Shown: positions 1 to 7,926, numbered from the stretch's first letter. The stretch is DNA of 64,000 nt from UBA5078 sp040384465 (GCA_040384465.1 JAZKJF010000008.1:186001-250000), one strand, 5' to 3'. The notes: a model not told the origin generated them from the sequence alone. Numbers and translations are program-made.

Positions 1-53
1 AACAGGAGGGCCTGTTCGTGGACACCGAGGGCGTTGCTGAAGTTGATGGTCAT
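1..53 (-). CDS. flgB: Flagellar rod protein FlgB, N-terminus only
   Basis: Only the first 17 codons lie in the window; the gene runs off the left edge. The peptide reads MTINFSNALGVHEQALL, which matches the conserved start of FlgB (an N-terminal helix with NALG.H.QAL). FlgB is a proximal rod subunit exported by the flagellar type III system. The downstream position relative to cheV-cheR and the divergent flgA-flgM-flgN block match the Pseudomonas-type order, which supports the call despite the short stretch. A sigma-54-like promoter lies about 45 bases upstream of the start. Confidence 0.8.
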   Translation of the reverse strand, partial: MTINFSNALGVHEQALL

Positions 54-98
54 GGGTTTGCTCCGTACATAATCCCGACTTGCTTGTGAACGGGAAGG

Positions 99-114
99 AG
101 CAATACTTATGCCA
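99..114 (-). promoter_or_regulatory. Sigma-54-type promoter of flgB
   Basis: Read on the minus strand this is TGGCATAAGTATTGCT. It matches the sigma-54 consensus TGGCAC-N5-TTGCT at all but one position and has the required spacing between the GG and GC doublets. The predicted start of transcription falls about 35 bases before flgB. Rod and hook operons of polar flagella are usually driven by RpoN with FleQ, so the location fits. No transcript evidence is available. Confidence 0.6.
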
Positions 115-239
115 AATAAAATATTTCATTTATTTCAAATGGTTGCAATTTATTGAGAGTGGAGACAGAGGCAATCGGCAAGGCTTTTCCGCTCTGGGCG
201 GCAAGGCGGCGAAAGCAGGAAGGCAGAATTGGCAAGAGG

Positions 240-1097
240 TCAGCGGGCGCGGTAGTAAGTAGAGCCAGTCCCGGCACGCGTGACCTGGTAGCACGCGGAC
301 AGATCAGCGGGCAAGGACTCGGAGGCACCGAGCACCAGACAACCACCCGGCCTCAGTGTGGCGCGGATGCGGCGCAGGATGTCCTGCTTGCGCGCGGCGG
401 AAAAATAAATCAGCACATTGCGGCAGAAGACCACATCGAAAGTCCCCAGCCCTGAAAAGCTGTCCAGCAGGTTCAGAGAGCAGAAATCCACCCGGGCGGC
501 AATCTCTGGCTTGACGCTGTAACAGCGGTCCGTCCCTTCATCGAAAAACTGGGCAAGACGGGCATCACTCAGCCCGCGACTCAGACTCAGGCGGTCATAG
601 CTGCCCTGCCGGGCGGCATTGAGCACCGCCGACGAGATATCCGTGGCGACAATGGTCGGCTCGCGCCGCAGTGTCAGGGGGTTTTTGCGCTTGAACTCGT
701 CGATGATCATGCTCAGGGAATAGGGTTCCTGCCCCGAAGAGCAGGCTGCCGACCAGAGCCGCAGCGGCTCCTGTACGCCCTCTGCAAGCAACTGCGGCAG
801 AATCACGTCGCGCAGCGTGTCGAAGGGAAAAGCATCGCGAAACCAGAAGGTCTCGTTGGTGGTCATGGCATTGATGACACTTTCTTTCAAACCACTGCGC
901 GGCGCCTGTTCAATGCGCTGCACCAACTGGCTCAGCGCGCTGATCTGCAACTCATCCAGAATCTTGCGCATGCGATTGGCGACCAGGTACTGCTTGTTCT
1001 CTCCCAGCACAATACCGCAGGCGTCCTGCAGAAATGCCTGGAACTGCCGGTAGTCCTCCTGCGTAAACTGGAAACCGTCTTCAGTCGAATATGCCAT
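240..1097 (-). CDS. cheR: Chemotaxis protein methyltransferase CheR
   Basis: CheR transfers methyl groups from S-adenosylmethionine to glutamates of chemoreceptors, setting adaptation. The 285-aa protein has the N-terminal helical CheR domain (residues about 10-75), then the methyltransferase domain with FWFRDAFPFDTL, the SAM-binding LRLWSAACSSGQEPYS loop, IVATDIS and the VVFCRNVLIYF motif, all typical of CheR. I chose the ATG at 1097 (MAYSTEDG); the frame opens 24 bases further upstream, but the extra residues are not conserved. It follows cheV with an 81-base gap and precedes flgB, the usual neighbourhood in pseudomonads and relatives. Confidence 0.95.
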   Translation of the reverse strand: MAYSTEDGFQFTQEDYRQFQAFLQDACGIVLGENKQYLVANRMRKILDELQISALSQLVQRIEQAPRSGLKESVINAMTTNETFWFRDAFPFDTLRDVILPQLLAEGVQEPLRLWSAACSSGQEPYSLSMIIDEFKRKNPLTLRREPTIVATDISSAVLNAARQGSYDRLSLSRGLSDARLAQFFDEGTDRCYSVKPEIAARVDFCSLNLLDSFSGLGTFDVVFCRNVLIYFSAARKQDILRRIRATLRPGGCLVLGASESLPADLSACYQVTRAGTGSTYYRAR

Positions 1098-1178
1098 AGT
1101 CTTTCTTACCAACCGACGCACCCTGCCGCTGCCGACAAGATGCGTCTGTTTGCCCTGGTTTTGTCCCTGCCGGTGACC

Positions 1179-2123
1179 CTAGGGCGCAGCCTGCGACCGC
1201 TTGCTGATCTGAGCCAGCACGCGCCGGGCCAGTTCATCAGGATGGAATTTCGCAAGGAAGTCATCTGCCCCAACCTTTTCCACCATCGCCCGGTTGAACA
1301 CGCCACTCAGTGAGGTGTGCAACAGTACATGCATGTTCGCCAGTCGCGGGTTGGCACGGATCGATGCTGTCAGCGTGTAACCGTCCATTTCCGGCATCTC
1401 GATATCCGAGATGATCAGCGTGTAGTGCTGATGCGGATCCTCCCCCGCCTCCAGCATGTCCAGCAGATGGTTATGCGCCTGTCGGCCATCGTTGAGGAGA
1501 GTCGTCTGCAATCCTACTGCCTCGCAGCAGCGCCGGATCTGATTGCGCGCCACATTGGAGTCGTCGACGATCAGCACATGTTGCGGCACCGTCTGCGCCT
1601 GTATGGTCTTGCTGTCCTGAATGATATCGGCACTCAGGTCACGGGGCGGCGGCGAGACTTCGGCCAGAATCCGCTCCACGTCCAGTATCTCTACCAGACG
1701 ATTTTCTACCTGCGTCACGGCCGTCAGGTAGTTGTCCTTGCCGGACCCCTTGGGTGGCGGATGAATCGCCTCCCAGTTCATGTTGACGATGCGCTCCACC
1801 GAGCTGACCAGGAAGCCCTGCGTCACGTCGTTGTATTCCGTGATGATGATGAAACCATCATCCACATTGGCGATTGGCCGGTGTCCGGTGGCAATACTCA
1901 GATCCAGCACGGAGATCGTCCGTCCGCGAATATAGGCGACGCCACGCACAACCGAACTGCTGCGCGGCAACACGGTCAGGCGCGGACATTGCAGCACTTC
2001 CTTGACCTTGAAGACGTTGATCCCATACACCTGATTGCTCGCCAGTTTGAACAGCAGCAACTCCAGCCGGTTTTGTCCGACCAGTTGAGTCCGCTGGTTT
2101 ACTGACTCCATTAAGCCAGCCAT
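1179..2123 (-). CDS. cheV: Chemotaxis adaptor-response regulator CheV
   Basis: CheV couples receptors to the CheA kinase and contributes to adaptation through a phosphorylatable receiver. The 314-aa protein has a CheW-like domain (about 20-160, with YGINVFKVKEVLQ and VRGVAYIRGRTISVLDL) followed by a receiver domain (about 180-305). In the receiver VLIVDDSN supplies the acidic pocket, LIISDIEMPEMDGYTL the phospho-acceptor Asp, and DFLAKFHPDEL the conserved Lys. A GGAG sits seven bases before the ATG at 2123. It is probably co-transcribed with cheR. A weak sigma-28-like element lies upstream. Confidence 0.95.
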   Translation of the reverse strand: MAGLMESVNQRTQLVGQNRLELLLFKLASNQVYGINVFKVKEVLQCPRLTVLPRSSSVVRGVAYIRGRTISVLDLSIATGHRPIANVDDGFIIITEYNDVTQGFLVSSVERIVNMNWEAIHPPPKGSGKDNYLTAVTQVENRLVEILDVERILAEVSPPPRDLSADIIQDSKTIQAQTVPQHVLIVDDSNVARNQIRRCCEAVGLQTTLLNDGRQAHNHLLDMLEAGEDPHQHYTLIISDIEMPEMDGYTLTASIRANPRLANMHVLLHTSLSGVFNRAMVEKVGADDFLAKFHPDELARRVLAQISKRSQAAP

Positions 2124-2172
2124 GTCGATCTCCGCATCATCTTGTTTGAGGTTTTAGGGCTTACTGATCAAT

Positions 2173-2199
2173 TTATCGTCTGGCACAGGACATTCCTGA
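2173..2199 (-). promoter_or_regulatory. Possible sigma-28 promoter of cheV
   Basis: On the minus strand a TCAGG box is followed after 14 bases by GACGATAA. The -10 part differs from the FliA consensus GCCGATAA at one position, while the -35 part matches only three of five bases of TAAAG. It lies about 50 bases before the cheV start. Chemotaxis genes are commonly late, FliA-dependent genes, so the site is plausible but weak. Confidence 0.35.
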
Positions 2200-2240
2200 A
2201 GTGCCGGAGGCAAATAAATCCAATCTTTGTTTTTGCTACA

Positions 2241-2256
2241 CGGCACGCATATTGCT
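2241..2256 (+). promoter_or_regulatory. Sigma-54-type promoter of flgA
   Basis: The sequence CGGCACGCATATTGCT matches TGGCAC-N5-TTGCT except for the first base, with correct spacing. It lies about 100 bases before flgA in the divergent cheV-flgA region. A second nearby TGGCAC (2181-2186) lacks a correctly placed TTGC and was not chosen. Confidence 0.55.
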
Positions 2257-2352
2257 TATTTACTCAGCAACGAGAGGCGCTTGCTGGAAAATTGACGACA
2301 CTGTGTCGCGATCGACGCAATCCGCTCCTGACACCCAAGAGAATCGGCAGCG

Positions 2353-3162
2353 ATGACCAACGCTTTACCTGGCAATCACGCTCAGTGCGCCACACGGCAC
2401 TGCTCCAGCCTCACGCTGAAGACTGGCAGCAGCTGGCTGCGTGCCATGCCGCTGGCGCATGCACTTCTGGTCGGCGGCCTCCTGAGCGGCAACGCCCAGG
2501 CCCAGCCTGCTGCCATAAGCGGTCATCAGCAGATACGCGAAGCCGTGCAGATTTTTATCGAAGACCTTCATGGTCCCTCGACCGCCGAACAACGCGTCGA
2601 GATCGTCATCAGCAGTATTGATCCCCGCCTGTCCATTCCCGCTTGCGACATGCCCCTGCAAACGCAGCTTGGTCAGCAGGCGGGCCAGCAGCAGGTCGCC
2701 GTCGGCCGACTGAACGTGCGGGTGGATTGCCAGGGCAGCGTGCCCTGGTCGAAATACGTGCCGGTGCTGGTGCGGGCCTTTGCGCCTGTATTAATGAGCA
2801 CGCGACCGCTGGCCCGTGGTGACGTGATCGGCGCGGCCGATGTGGAACTGGTGGAGGCCGATCTGTCGACACTGCGACAGTCCTATCTGCAGGACAGCAC
2901 GCTCGCCATCGGCATGGAAGTGAAGCGCGCCCTGCCCGCCAGCACCGTCATCAGCCGTGAAGCACTGGCCCAGCCTTTGCTGATCAAACGCGGCGACACG
3001 GTGGTGATGAGCGCGCAATCCGGCCCGGTGACGATCCGGCAGCAGGGTGTCGCCATGCAGAACGGGGAACTGGGTGCCCAGATCCCGGTACGCAACAGTA
3101 ATTCGGATATCGTGGTGCGTGCTGTGGTGACCGGACCGGGGCAAGCGGACGTGGTTTTTTAG
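2353..3162 (+). CDS. flgA: Flagellar P-ring assembly chaperone FlgA
   Basis: FlgA is a periplasmic chaperone needed to build the P-ring around the flagellar rod. The 269-aa product has a long basic N-region and a hydrophobic signal core (LAHALLVGGLLSGNAQAQ). A two-part FlgA fold follows, with the SAF-like C-terminal domain: TRPLARGDVIGAADVELVEADLS, the ALPASTVISREAL region, VKRG-type KRGDTVV, and the closing IPVRNSNSDIVVRAVVTGPG. The signal peptide could also start at an internal Met at 2446; I kept the upstream ATG. It faces cheV divergently and is followed by flgM, which has its own promoter. Confidence 0.93.
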   Translation: MTNALPGNHAQCATRHCSSLTLKTGSSWLRAMPLAHALLVGGLLSGNAQAQPAAISGHQQIREAVQIFIEDLHGPSTAEQRVEIVISSIDPRLSIPACDMPLQTQLGQQAGQQQVAVGRLNVRVDCQGSVPWSKYVPVLVRAFAPVLMSTRPLARGDVIGAADVELVEADLSTLRQSYLQDSTLAIGMEVKRALPASTVISREALAQPLLIKRGDTVVMSAQSGPVTIRQQGVAMQNGELGAQIPVRNSNSDIVVRAVVTGPGQADVVF

Positions 3163-3190
3163 AGCCGCGTCACAGTTTTCAGCAATGCGT

Positions 3191-3210
3191 CAAAAAACCA
3201 GCGTTTTTTG
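3191..3210 (+). terminator. Stem-loop after flgA
   Basis: CAAAAAAC and GTTTTTTG form an 8-bp perfect stem around a CAGC loop, starting 29 bases after the flgA stop. The A/T-rich stem and U-rich descending arm could act as a terminator or attenuator separating flgA from the late gene flgM. The stem has only two G-C pairs, so efficiency is doubtful. Confidence 0.35.
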
Positions 3211-3221
3211 GCAGGTTTTAC

Positions 3222-3248
3222 TAAAGTTTTTTCGTTATTGGTCGTAAA
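3222..3248 (+). promoter_or_regulatory. Sigma-28 (FliA) promoter of flgM
   Basis: TAAAGTTT at 3222-3229 is a perfect -35 for FliA. After exactly 11 bases comes GTCGTAAA at 3241-3248, a partial match to GCCGATAA. The predicted transcript starts about 45-50 bases before flgM. FliA-driven flgM is an established feedback loop in flagellated gammaproteobacteria. Confidence 0.6.
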
Positions 3249-3303
3249 CATCAGGGTAAGCAGTTCAAATGCTTAATATACCCAGTAAATCAAGGTAAAT
3301 GTC

Positions 3304-3618
3304 ATGACTGTAAGCACTATTGGCAGCAACGCAACACCGACCCCGCCCGAGAACCGCACGACTGGTACGAGCGGCTCAGCGCCTGTCTCCATCAGCTCCG
3401 CGAGTTCACACCGAGCGTCAGTGTCCGGCAGCAGTGATACCGTGCACATCAGCTCGCAGGCGATTGATTTGCAGGGTCTTGAGGCTCACATCAGCCAACT
3501 CCCCGATGTGGACAAGGTCCGGGTGACCGAGCTCCGCACCCAGATCGCCAACGGCCAGTACCAGATCAATCCCGACCGAATCGCTGACAAGATTCTCGGA
3601 TTCGAAGCAGAGTTCTGA
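3304..3618 (+). CDS. flgM: Anti-sigma-28 factor FlgM
   Basis: FlgM holds FliA inactive until the hook-basal body is complete and FlgM is exported. The 104-aa protein has a Ser/Thr-rich disordered N-half. The C-terminal half is the conserved sigma-binding helices: DTVHISSQA, then VDKVRVTELRTQIANGQYQINPD and IADKIL, the hallmark of the family. It sits directly before flgN, as in other gammaproteobacteria, and has its own FliA-type promoter upstream. Confidence 0.95.
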   Translation: MTVSTIGSNATPTPPENRTTGTSGSAPVSISSASSHRASVSGSSDTVHISSQAIDLQGLEAHISQLPDVDKVRVTELRTQIANGQYQINPDRIADKILGFEAEF

Positions 3619-3806
3619 ACAAGAACTCTGCTCTGGACAGCTGACTGAATGCGCTCGCCTGGTTCGCCCGGCTTGCGCTTCGGCAGCGCCGCTGGCATCT
3701 GCCCCAAAATCAGATCGCCAGATTGACCGACAGGATTCGACGCCGCTGGCGCTGAATGCTGTTTTTGCGTTTTCACTGCCGCCAATCTGCGGCACTGGAG
3801 TGGACC

Positions 3807-4268
3807 ATGGCTGATCTGACCCTGCACGACCTGCTGGAAAAAGACTTGCAAAACACTGTCGATCTTGAGAACTTGCTGCGCGCCGAACGTGCACAGCTTG
3901 AAGACAGAGATATCGGCGCACTCAGCAGAACCTTGATCGAGAAAGCGGAAGTACTGGCGGCCATCGAACAGAACGATGAGGCCCGGCGCAAATTGCTGGT
4001 GCAGCACGGCTATCCGGCGGACAACCAGGGCATGCGGCGTTTTTGTTCGGAATCCCCGCGTGGTGTCGCCCTCTACGATCAACTGCGCGAGCAGATCGCC
4101 CAGTGTGCCGCCCTGACCAACATCAATGGCGCCATTGTGCATCGCAGCAGGCTGAATACCCGGCACGTGCTCGATATACTGCGCGGCAAGGGGACGCAAT
4201 CCAGCCTCTACACCAGCGCGGGCAGCACCAACAAGACCAGTGAAACAAGAGCCTTGGCAAAGGCCTGA
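3807..4268 (+). CDS. flgN: Flagellar export chaperone FlgN
   Basis: FlgN escorts the hook-filament junction proteins FlgK and FlgL to the export gate. The 153-aa product is largely helical with the family pattern LLxxERxxLxxRDIxAL near residue 20-40 and NGAIVHRSRLNTRHVLDILRG toward the end, followed by a low-complexity Ser/Thr tail that includes a short repeat-like YTSAG. The ATG at 3807 (MADLTLHD) is preferred because CTGGAG lies just upstream; the frame is open for 51 bases before it but not conserved. Similarity between FlgN proteins is low, so synteny after flgM carries weight. Confidence 0.88.
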   Translation: MADLTLHDLLEKDLQNTVDLENLLRAERAQLEDRDIGALSRTLIEKAEVLAAIEQNDEARRKLLVQHGYPADNQGMRRFCSESPRGVALYDQLREQIAQCAALTNINGAIVHRSRLNTRHVLDILRGKGTQSSLYTSAGSTNKTSETRALAKA

Positions 4269-4286
4269 CAACGACCAGAAGCACAC

Positions 4287-5000
4287 ATGGCGAATAACGA
4301 CAGCCAGGACCGCTATTACTACGGTGCGGGCGACATATTTGGCGTACTGCGCGCACTGCAAACAGAGCGCAGCAGCGTCAACGTGCAGTTTGATAACGGC
4401 GCGCAGCTCTATAACACGATGGTGCTGGAAGCCAATCTGAAGGAGCGTGTGTTCCTGCTCGACGAGGTCACTCCTCGTGATGGCCACCGCAAGGTGGAAG
4501 AAGGCATCACTTTCAGCATTCGCGCCAGCATCAACGGCATCAAGGTGCACGCCAAAGACCTGAAGTCATTGCGCACGCTCAACGACGAGTCCGGCCTCTA
4601 CTACCTGGTTCCCTTCCCCGCCAAGCTGCTGTATCTGCAGCGCCGTGACGCTTTCCGGGCCATGGTGCCTGGCAGCATGATGGCGGTGGCCACCTACCGC
4701 AACGAAGAACGCGAAGAACCCCTGCATGGCAAGATCATCAATATGTCGGCGACCGGCATCCGCGTGTCTTTTCCTGGCGAGGTCACTCCTGAGTTTCAGG
4801 CCAACGAACGCTTCGACGCCCTGATTCGCATTCAGGCCCAAGAACAGAATCTGGAGTGTCATGCGGAGATCGTCTATTACGAGTACAACAAGGCACGCAA
4901 CCTGACCATTTGTGGGTGCCGTTTCGTCGACCTGCAACGCCCGACCCAGCTGACCATCAGCCGCTTTGTGACCTTTTTGCAGCGAGAGGGCATGGCCTGA
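4287..5000 (+). CDS. flgZ: YcgR/FlgZ-type c-di-GMP-binding flagellar brake (PilZ)
   Basis: The 237-aa protein combines an N-terminal YcgR domain (about 10-110) with a C-terminal PilZ domain (about 115-230). The c-di-GMP site is visible as QRRDAFR (the RxxxR box) and NMSATGIR (the [D/N]xSxxG box). Proteins of this type bind c-di-GMP and slow the flagellar motor. The gene follows flgN by 18 bases, the same position as flgZ in pseudomonads, and probably belongs to the flgM-flgN transcript. Two other c-di-GMP enzymes lie elsewhere in the window. Confidence 0.9.
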   Translation: MANNDSQDRYYYGAGDIFGVLRALQTERSSVNVQFDNGAQLYNTMVLEANLKERVFLLDEVTPRDGHRKVEEGITFSIRASINGIKVHAKDLKSLRTLNDESGLYYLVPFPAKLLYLQRRDAFRAMVPGSMMAVATYRNEEREEPLHGKIINMSATGIRVSFPGEVTPEFQANERFDALIRIQAQEQNLECHAEIVYYEYNKARNLTICGCRFVDLQRPTQLTISRFVTFLQREGMA

Positions 5001-5009
5001 TACAAGCCA

Positions 5010-5738
5010 TCAGATAATCGGAAATGGTGGCCTCAGCGTTGCCAGCCGAGGCAGATCTTCCGGGCGATCCACATCCCAGCGCGGCTCCAGCTCAACCCAC
5101 GTCAGGCCTGCCTGATGCAGCCGGTCGCGAGTGATTTCCAGTACACGTTCCGTTCCCCAAGGCAGTTCATCCGCTGCCTCGATGCCGGTCGGAGTTGCCC
5201 CGAAAAGTGCGTCGCAGAGCGCTGCATTGGCTGGCGCACTGCCAGCCTGTTTTCTCAAGCCCACCAGCACATAGCCGCCATCGTCCGCCGGACCGATCAC
5301 CACCGATTCGCCACTGTCCAACACTGTCAACGCTTGCCGCAAGTATTCCGCATCCACCGACGGGCAGTCTGCCCCTACCAAAATCACGCTGTCGGCACGG
5401 GACCAGGCGTGCTCCACGGCATGTCGCATGCGCGCCCCAAGATCAGCGCCTTTCTGAACGTAGATATCCTTTTTATTACATATAGATAGGAACACTTCAT
5501 GAGAGTGTTGATCAGAAGAGGATGACGAGGACGCTACCCATAACTCAGTCGCACACAACCCGGCACGCTGCAGGTTGCCGAACACGTAACCGATCAGCGC
5601 TTCGTGCAGCGCCAGTGCGCGTTCAGCCCCAAGCAGAGGCTGCAGACGCGTCTTCACCTCCCCCAGACGCGGTTCCTTGGCAAAGACAGCCAGCACGGAC
5701 GAGGAGAATTCGTATTCTTCTTTATCCTTTATATTCAA
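5010..5738 (-). CDS. TIGR04282-type glycosyltransferase of arsenosugar cluster
   Basis: About 240 aa, resembling the DUF2064/TIGR04282 family of GT-A glycosyltransferases that travel with the radical SAM protein ArsS. Visible features are VFAKEPRLGEVKTRLQPLLG near the start, VILVGADCPSV (the metal-binding DxD-like turn), VIGPADDGGYVLVGL, and the ending WVELEPRWDVDRPEDL. The start is uncertain. An ATG at 5813 would overlap the upstream gene by 62 bases; TTG at 5738 or GTG at 5696 keep the conserved core. A short AT-rich stretch (about 5455-5500, CNKKDIYVQKG) stands out against the GC-rich gene. The role in sugar transfer to arsenic is inferred from neighbours. Confidence 0.8.
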   Translation of the reverse strand: MNIKDKEEYEFSSSVLAVFAKEPRLGEVKTRLQPLLGAERALALHEALIGYVFGNLQRAGLCATELWVASSSSSSDQHSHEVFLSICNKKDIYVQKGADLGARMRHAVEHAWSRADSVILVGADCPSVDAEYLRQALTVLDSGESVVIGPADDGGYVLVGLRKQAGSAPANAALCDALFGATPTGIEAADELPWGTERVLEITRDRLHQAGLTWVELEPRWDVDRPEDLPRLATLRPPFPII

Positions 5739-5751
5739 ATGGATGCTTCTT

Positions 5752-6531
5752 TTAGTTAATTTTCTTCTTGTAGTATTGTGCGTGCAACTTGGCGGGTGAA
5801 ACCCCCAGTACATACAACAACCGCAGCCACCACATCAGCACCACCGTGCGCACTACACCATGCTGCTCCCAGCGCCGACTCGAAGTAACGACCTTCGCCC
5901 GCAGGCAGGCTGGTGGCGAGAGACGTCGCAGCGTTTTGCAGAGCGCAACATCCTCCATCAACGGCATGTCGGCGTAACGCCCCACTTGTTCGAACACGCT
6001 CCGGCGCACAAAGATGGCCTGATCGCCAGTGGCCACACCCGAGACGCGGGAGCGCAGATTCATCAGGAAGGCGATGCAGGGAAAGGCCGGATGGGAGCCA
6101 CTGAAGCGGACATCGAAGCGGCCCCATAACACATCAGATTTCTCGAACTGCGCCAGAATCAAGGCCAGCCCGTCGTCGGGCAGCACGGTGTCGATATGCA
6201 GGAACAGCAGGATATCCCCGGTCGCCACAGCTGCTCCGGCATTCATTTGGCGCGCTCTGCCTGGCGCGCTGTCGACAAGGTAGTCCACCAACCCGGAGGT
6301 CGCCTCCCGGCTGCCATCGCGGCTGCCGCCATCGACGACGATGATTTCGTGGTGCCCACCCTGCATGAGCGGGCCCTGCCCACGACCGCCGCTTTGCTTC
6401 AAACCGTCGCTGGCAGGGCCTGCTCCTACAGGGGCGCGTGCCGCCTGCAGCAAAGGCAAATGACGCCGCAGGGCGTCCTCTTCGTTCAACACGGGGATGA
6501 TGATGCTGATGCGCTGCCGGGAATCAGTCAC
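5752..6531 (-). CDS. TIGR04283-type family 2 glycosyltransferase carrying a REP-derived insert
   Basis: A GT-A glycosyltransferase of 259 aa with ISIIIPVLNEED at the N-terminus, IIVVDGGSRDGS, GRARQMNAGAAVATGDILLFLHIDT and the late motif GDQAIFVRRSVFEQVGRYADMPLMEDV. This is the pattern of the family that accompanies ArsS. I chose GTG at 6531 because it overlaps the arsS stop by eight bases and immediately precedes the conserved strand; the longer open frame is unsupported. Residues about 34-57 are an insertion between the first two conserved blocks and are encoded by a REP doublet (6361-6431). The insertion is in frame, so the gene still reads through. Confidence 0.85.
   Translation of the reverse strand: MTDSRQRISIIIPVLNEEDALRRHLPLLQAARAPVGAGPASDGLKQSGGRGQGPLMQGGHHEIIVVDGGSRDGSREATSGLVDYLVDSAPGRARQMNAGAAVATGDILLFLHIDTVLPDDGLALILAQFEKSDVLWGRFDVRFSGSHPAFPCIAFLMNLRSRVSGVATGDQAIFVRRSVFEQVGRYADMPLMEDVALCKTLRRLSPPACLRAKVVTSSRRWEQHGVVRTVVLMWWLRLLYVLGVSPAKLHAQYYKKKIN
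6361..6431. repeat. REP doublet (BIME-like) inside a coding region
   Basis: Two 25-base arms, 6361-6385 and 6407-6431, form an imperfect inverted repeat (20 of 25 positions pair) around a 21-base spacer. Each arm reads like the REP family with a GGAGC..GCCCTGC core, and the same family forms a perfect inverted repeat at 31086-31153. The doublet lies inside the family 2 glycosyltransferase gene and is translated in frame. Confidence 0.75.
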
Positions 6532-7513
6532 TGAGCGCGCCGCCACAGCTGCTGCCCTGCCCGGCCGTGCAGCCGTAGCAGTGGTCGGCCGTGGCAATGG
6601 GATTACCGGCAAGATCCTGCCGTAGCAGATCGGCCAGATGCGGACGCGGTGCACGATCGCTGACGATCAGCGGCAACTGCAGCATCTGATTGAAGTCGCA
6701 GTCGTAGACGAAACCCTGATAGTCGACGCTGATCAACGTCCGGCACATCACCGTCGCCAGATTCGCCGCTGCGTAATGGTGGCGCAGGATATCCATGTAT
6801 TCGTGATACAGGCCCTTGGCCAGCAACATCCCGCCGAAGCGGCTGATGGGCATGTTGGTGATCGTGAACAACTGATTGAAGACGATGCCATGGGTAGCGA
6901 GCAGTTCGCGCTTGTAGGCCGCCTCCAGCCCCTGCTGCGCGGGTGGCAGGCTCAGGCCGTCGGGGTTATAGACCAGATTCAACTGCAGCGCCGGGTCGCG
7001 CCCGTAGCCCAGCTCGTTGAGACGTTTGAGCGCGCGAATGCTCTCGCCATAGACGCCCTTGCCGCGCTGCTTCTCGACATTCTGCTCCAGATAACAAGGC
7101 AGCGATGCTGTGATCACGACCTGCTGCTGCACCAGAAACTCGGCCATGTCTTCATAACCTGGCTCGCCAAGAATGGTCAGGTTGCAACGATCAATGACCT
7201 CCACTCCCAGCAGACGCGCCTGTGTCACCAGATGGCGAAAATGCGGATTCATCTCGGGGGCGCCGCCGGTCAGGTCCAGCGTGCGGATGTTATGCAGACG
7301 CAGATAATCCAGCACCAGTTCCACCGTCGCAGCGTCCATCAGCTCGGTGCGTTTCGGCCCCGCATTGACGTGGCAATGCGTGCAGCTGAGGTTGCACAGA
7401 TAGCCCAGATTCACCTGCAAAGTCGTTACCGTGCTGCGCCGCAAACGGGGGAAATCCGAGGTGACTGCAGGACCGGCATCGGTTTGAATCAGGAGTGGGC
7501 GTGTATCAAGCAT
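6524..7513 (-). CDS. arsS: Arsenosugar biosynthesis radical SAM protein ArsS
   Basis: ArsS attaches the adenosyl group of SAM to arsenic on the way to arsenosugars. The 329-aa protein has the radical SAM motif CNLSCTHC (Cys at about 40, 44, 47), the LDLTGGAPEMNPHF box and FNQLFTITNMPISRF. Its C-terminal Cys-rich domain has YDCDFNQM and ends CYGCTAGQGSSCGGALSD. Some relatives carry selenocysteine in this tail; here every position is a normal Cys codon. ATG 7513 is preferred; a TTG at 7549 with AGGT upstream is an alternative. It overlaps the downstream glycosyltransferase by eight bases, so all three leftward genes form one operon. No arsM or ars regulator is visible nearby. Confidence 0.9.
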   Translation of the reverse strand: MLDTRPLLIQTDAGPAVTSDFPRLRRSTVTTLQVNLGYLCNLSCTHCHVNAGPKRTELMDAATVELVLDYLRLHNIRTLDLTGGAPEMNPHFRHLVTQARLLGVEVIDRCNLTILGEPGYEDMAEFLVQQQVVITASLPCYLEQNVEKQRGKGVYGESIRALKRLNELGYGRDPALQLNLVYNPDGLSLPPAQQGLEAAYKRELLATHGIVFNQLFTITNMPISRFGGMLLAKGLYHEYMDILRHHYAAANLATVMCRTLISVDYQGFVYDCDFNQMLQLPLIVSDRAPRPHLADLLRQDLAGNPIATADHCYGCTAGQGSSCGGALSD

Positions 7514-7926
7514 GGAGCACTCGCAATCGAAGAAATGGAGACGTGTCAAAAAGACCTGTGCGGCGCCGATTCTATGCCAGTGCCTGCCAAATTACATCCA
7601 TGCCTCTTCATGCAAATCGAGCGCACGCCCGATGCCGTTGCGGCTTCCCTACCCCTTCCTGCACTGCTGAAAATTTGACCTATGTCCCGTATTTCAATTG
7701 TTTCTGGTGCTTTCTTCCCCATTTAGGGCTATCAACATCCAGTCGAAAGCAGGATAATGCGAGCCATGTCAAGGATATATTTCACGACAAACGGGTAAGA
7801 AAACAGGCACAATCCCGTTCTCAATTTCGAAGGAGAAAGCATCTGATCCTGTGGCCTCTCATATGGAGACCGCCACACCCGACGGCACAAGCCCTGAACC
7901 CCGTCGCGATCAGCACATTAGAAGCA
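7514..7926. other. Intergenic region upstream of arsS
   Basis: About 410 bases separate arsS from the next rightward gene. A long open frame crosses it but has no start with a plausible ribosome site and no recognisable motifs. An AAGGAG at 7830-7835 is followed by a short alternative frame (ATG at 7863, ending about 7969) that I could not support as a gene. The arsS promoter should lie here; I found no clear operator. Confidence 0.4.

Noticed and set aside
2181..2196. TGGCAC as a sigma-54 promoter core before flgA
   Set aside because: The required TTGC is not present five bases downstream; the element at 2241-2256 fits better.
6524..6610. Selenocysteine in the ArsS tail
   Set aside because: All Cys positions in CYGCTAGQGSSCGG are TGC or TGT; no in-frame TGA precedes the true stop.
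7495..7926. Upstream extension of the 79-aa protein
   Set aside because: The extension begins inside arsS on the opposite strand and lacks a ribosome site or conserved sequence.
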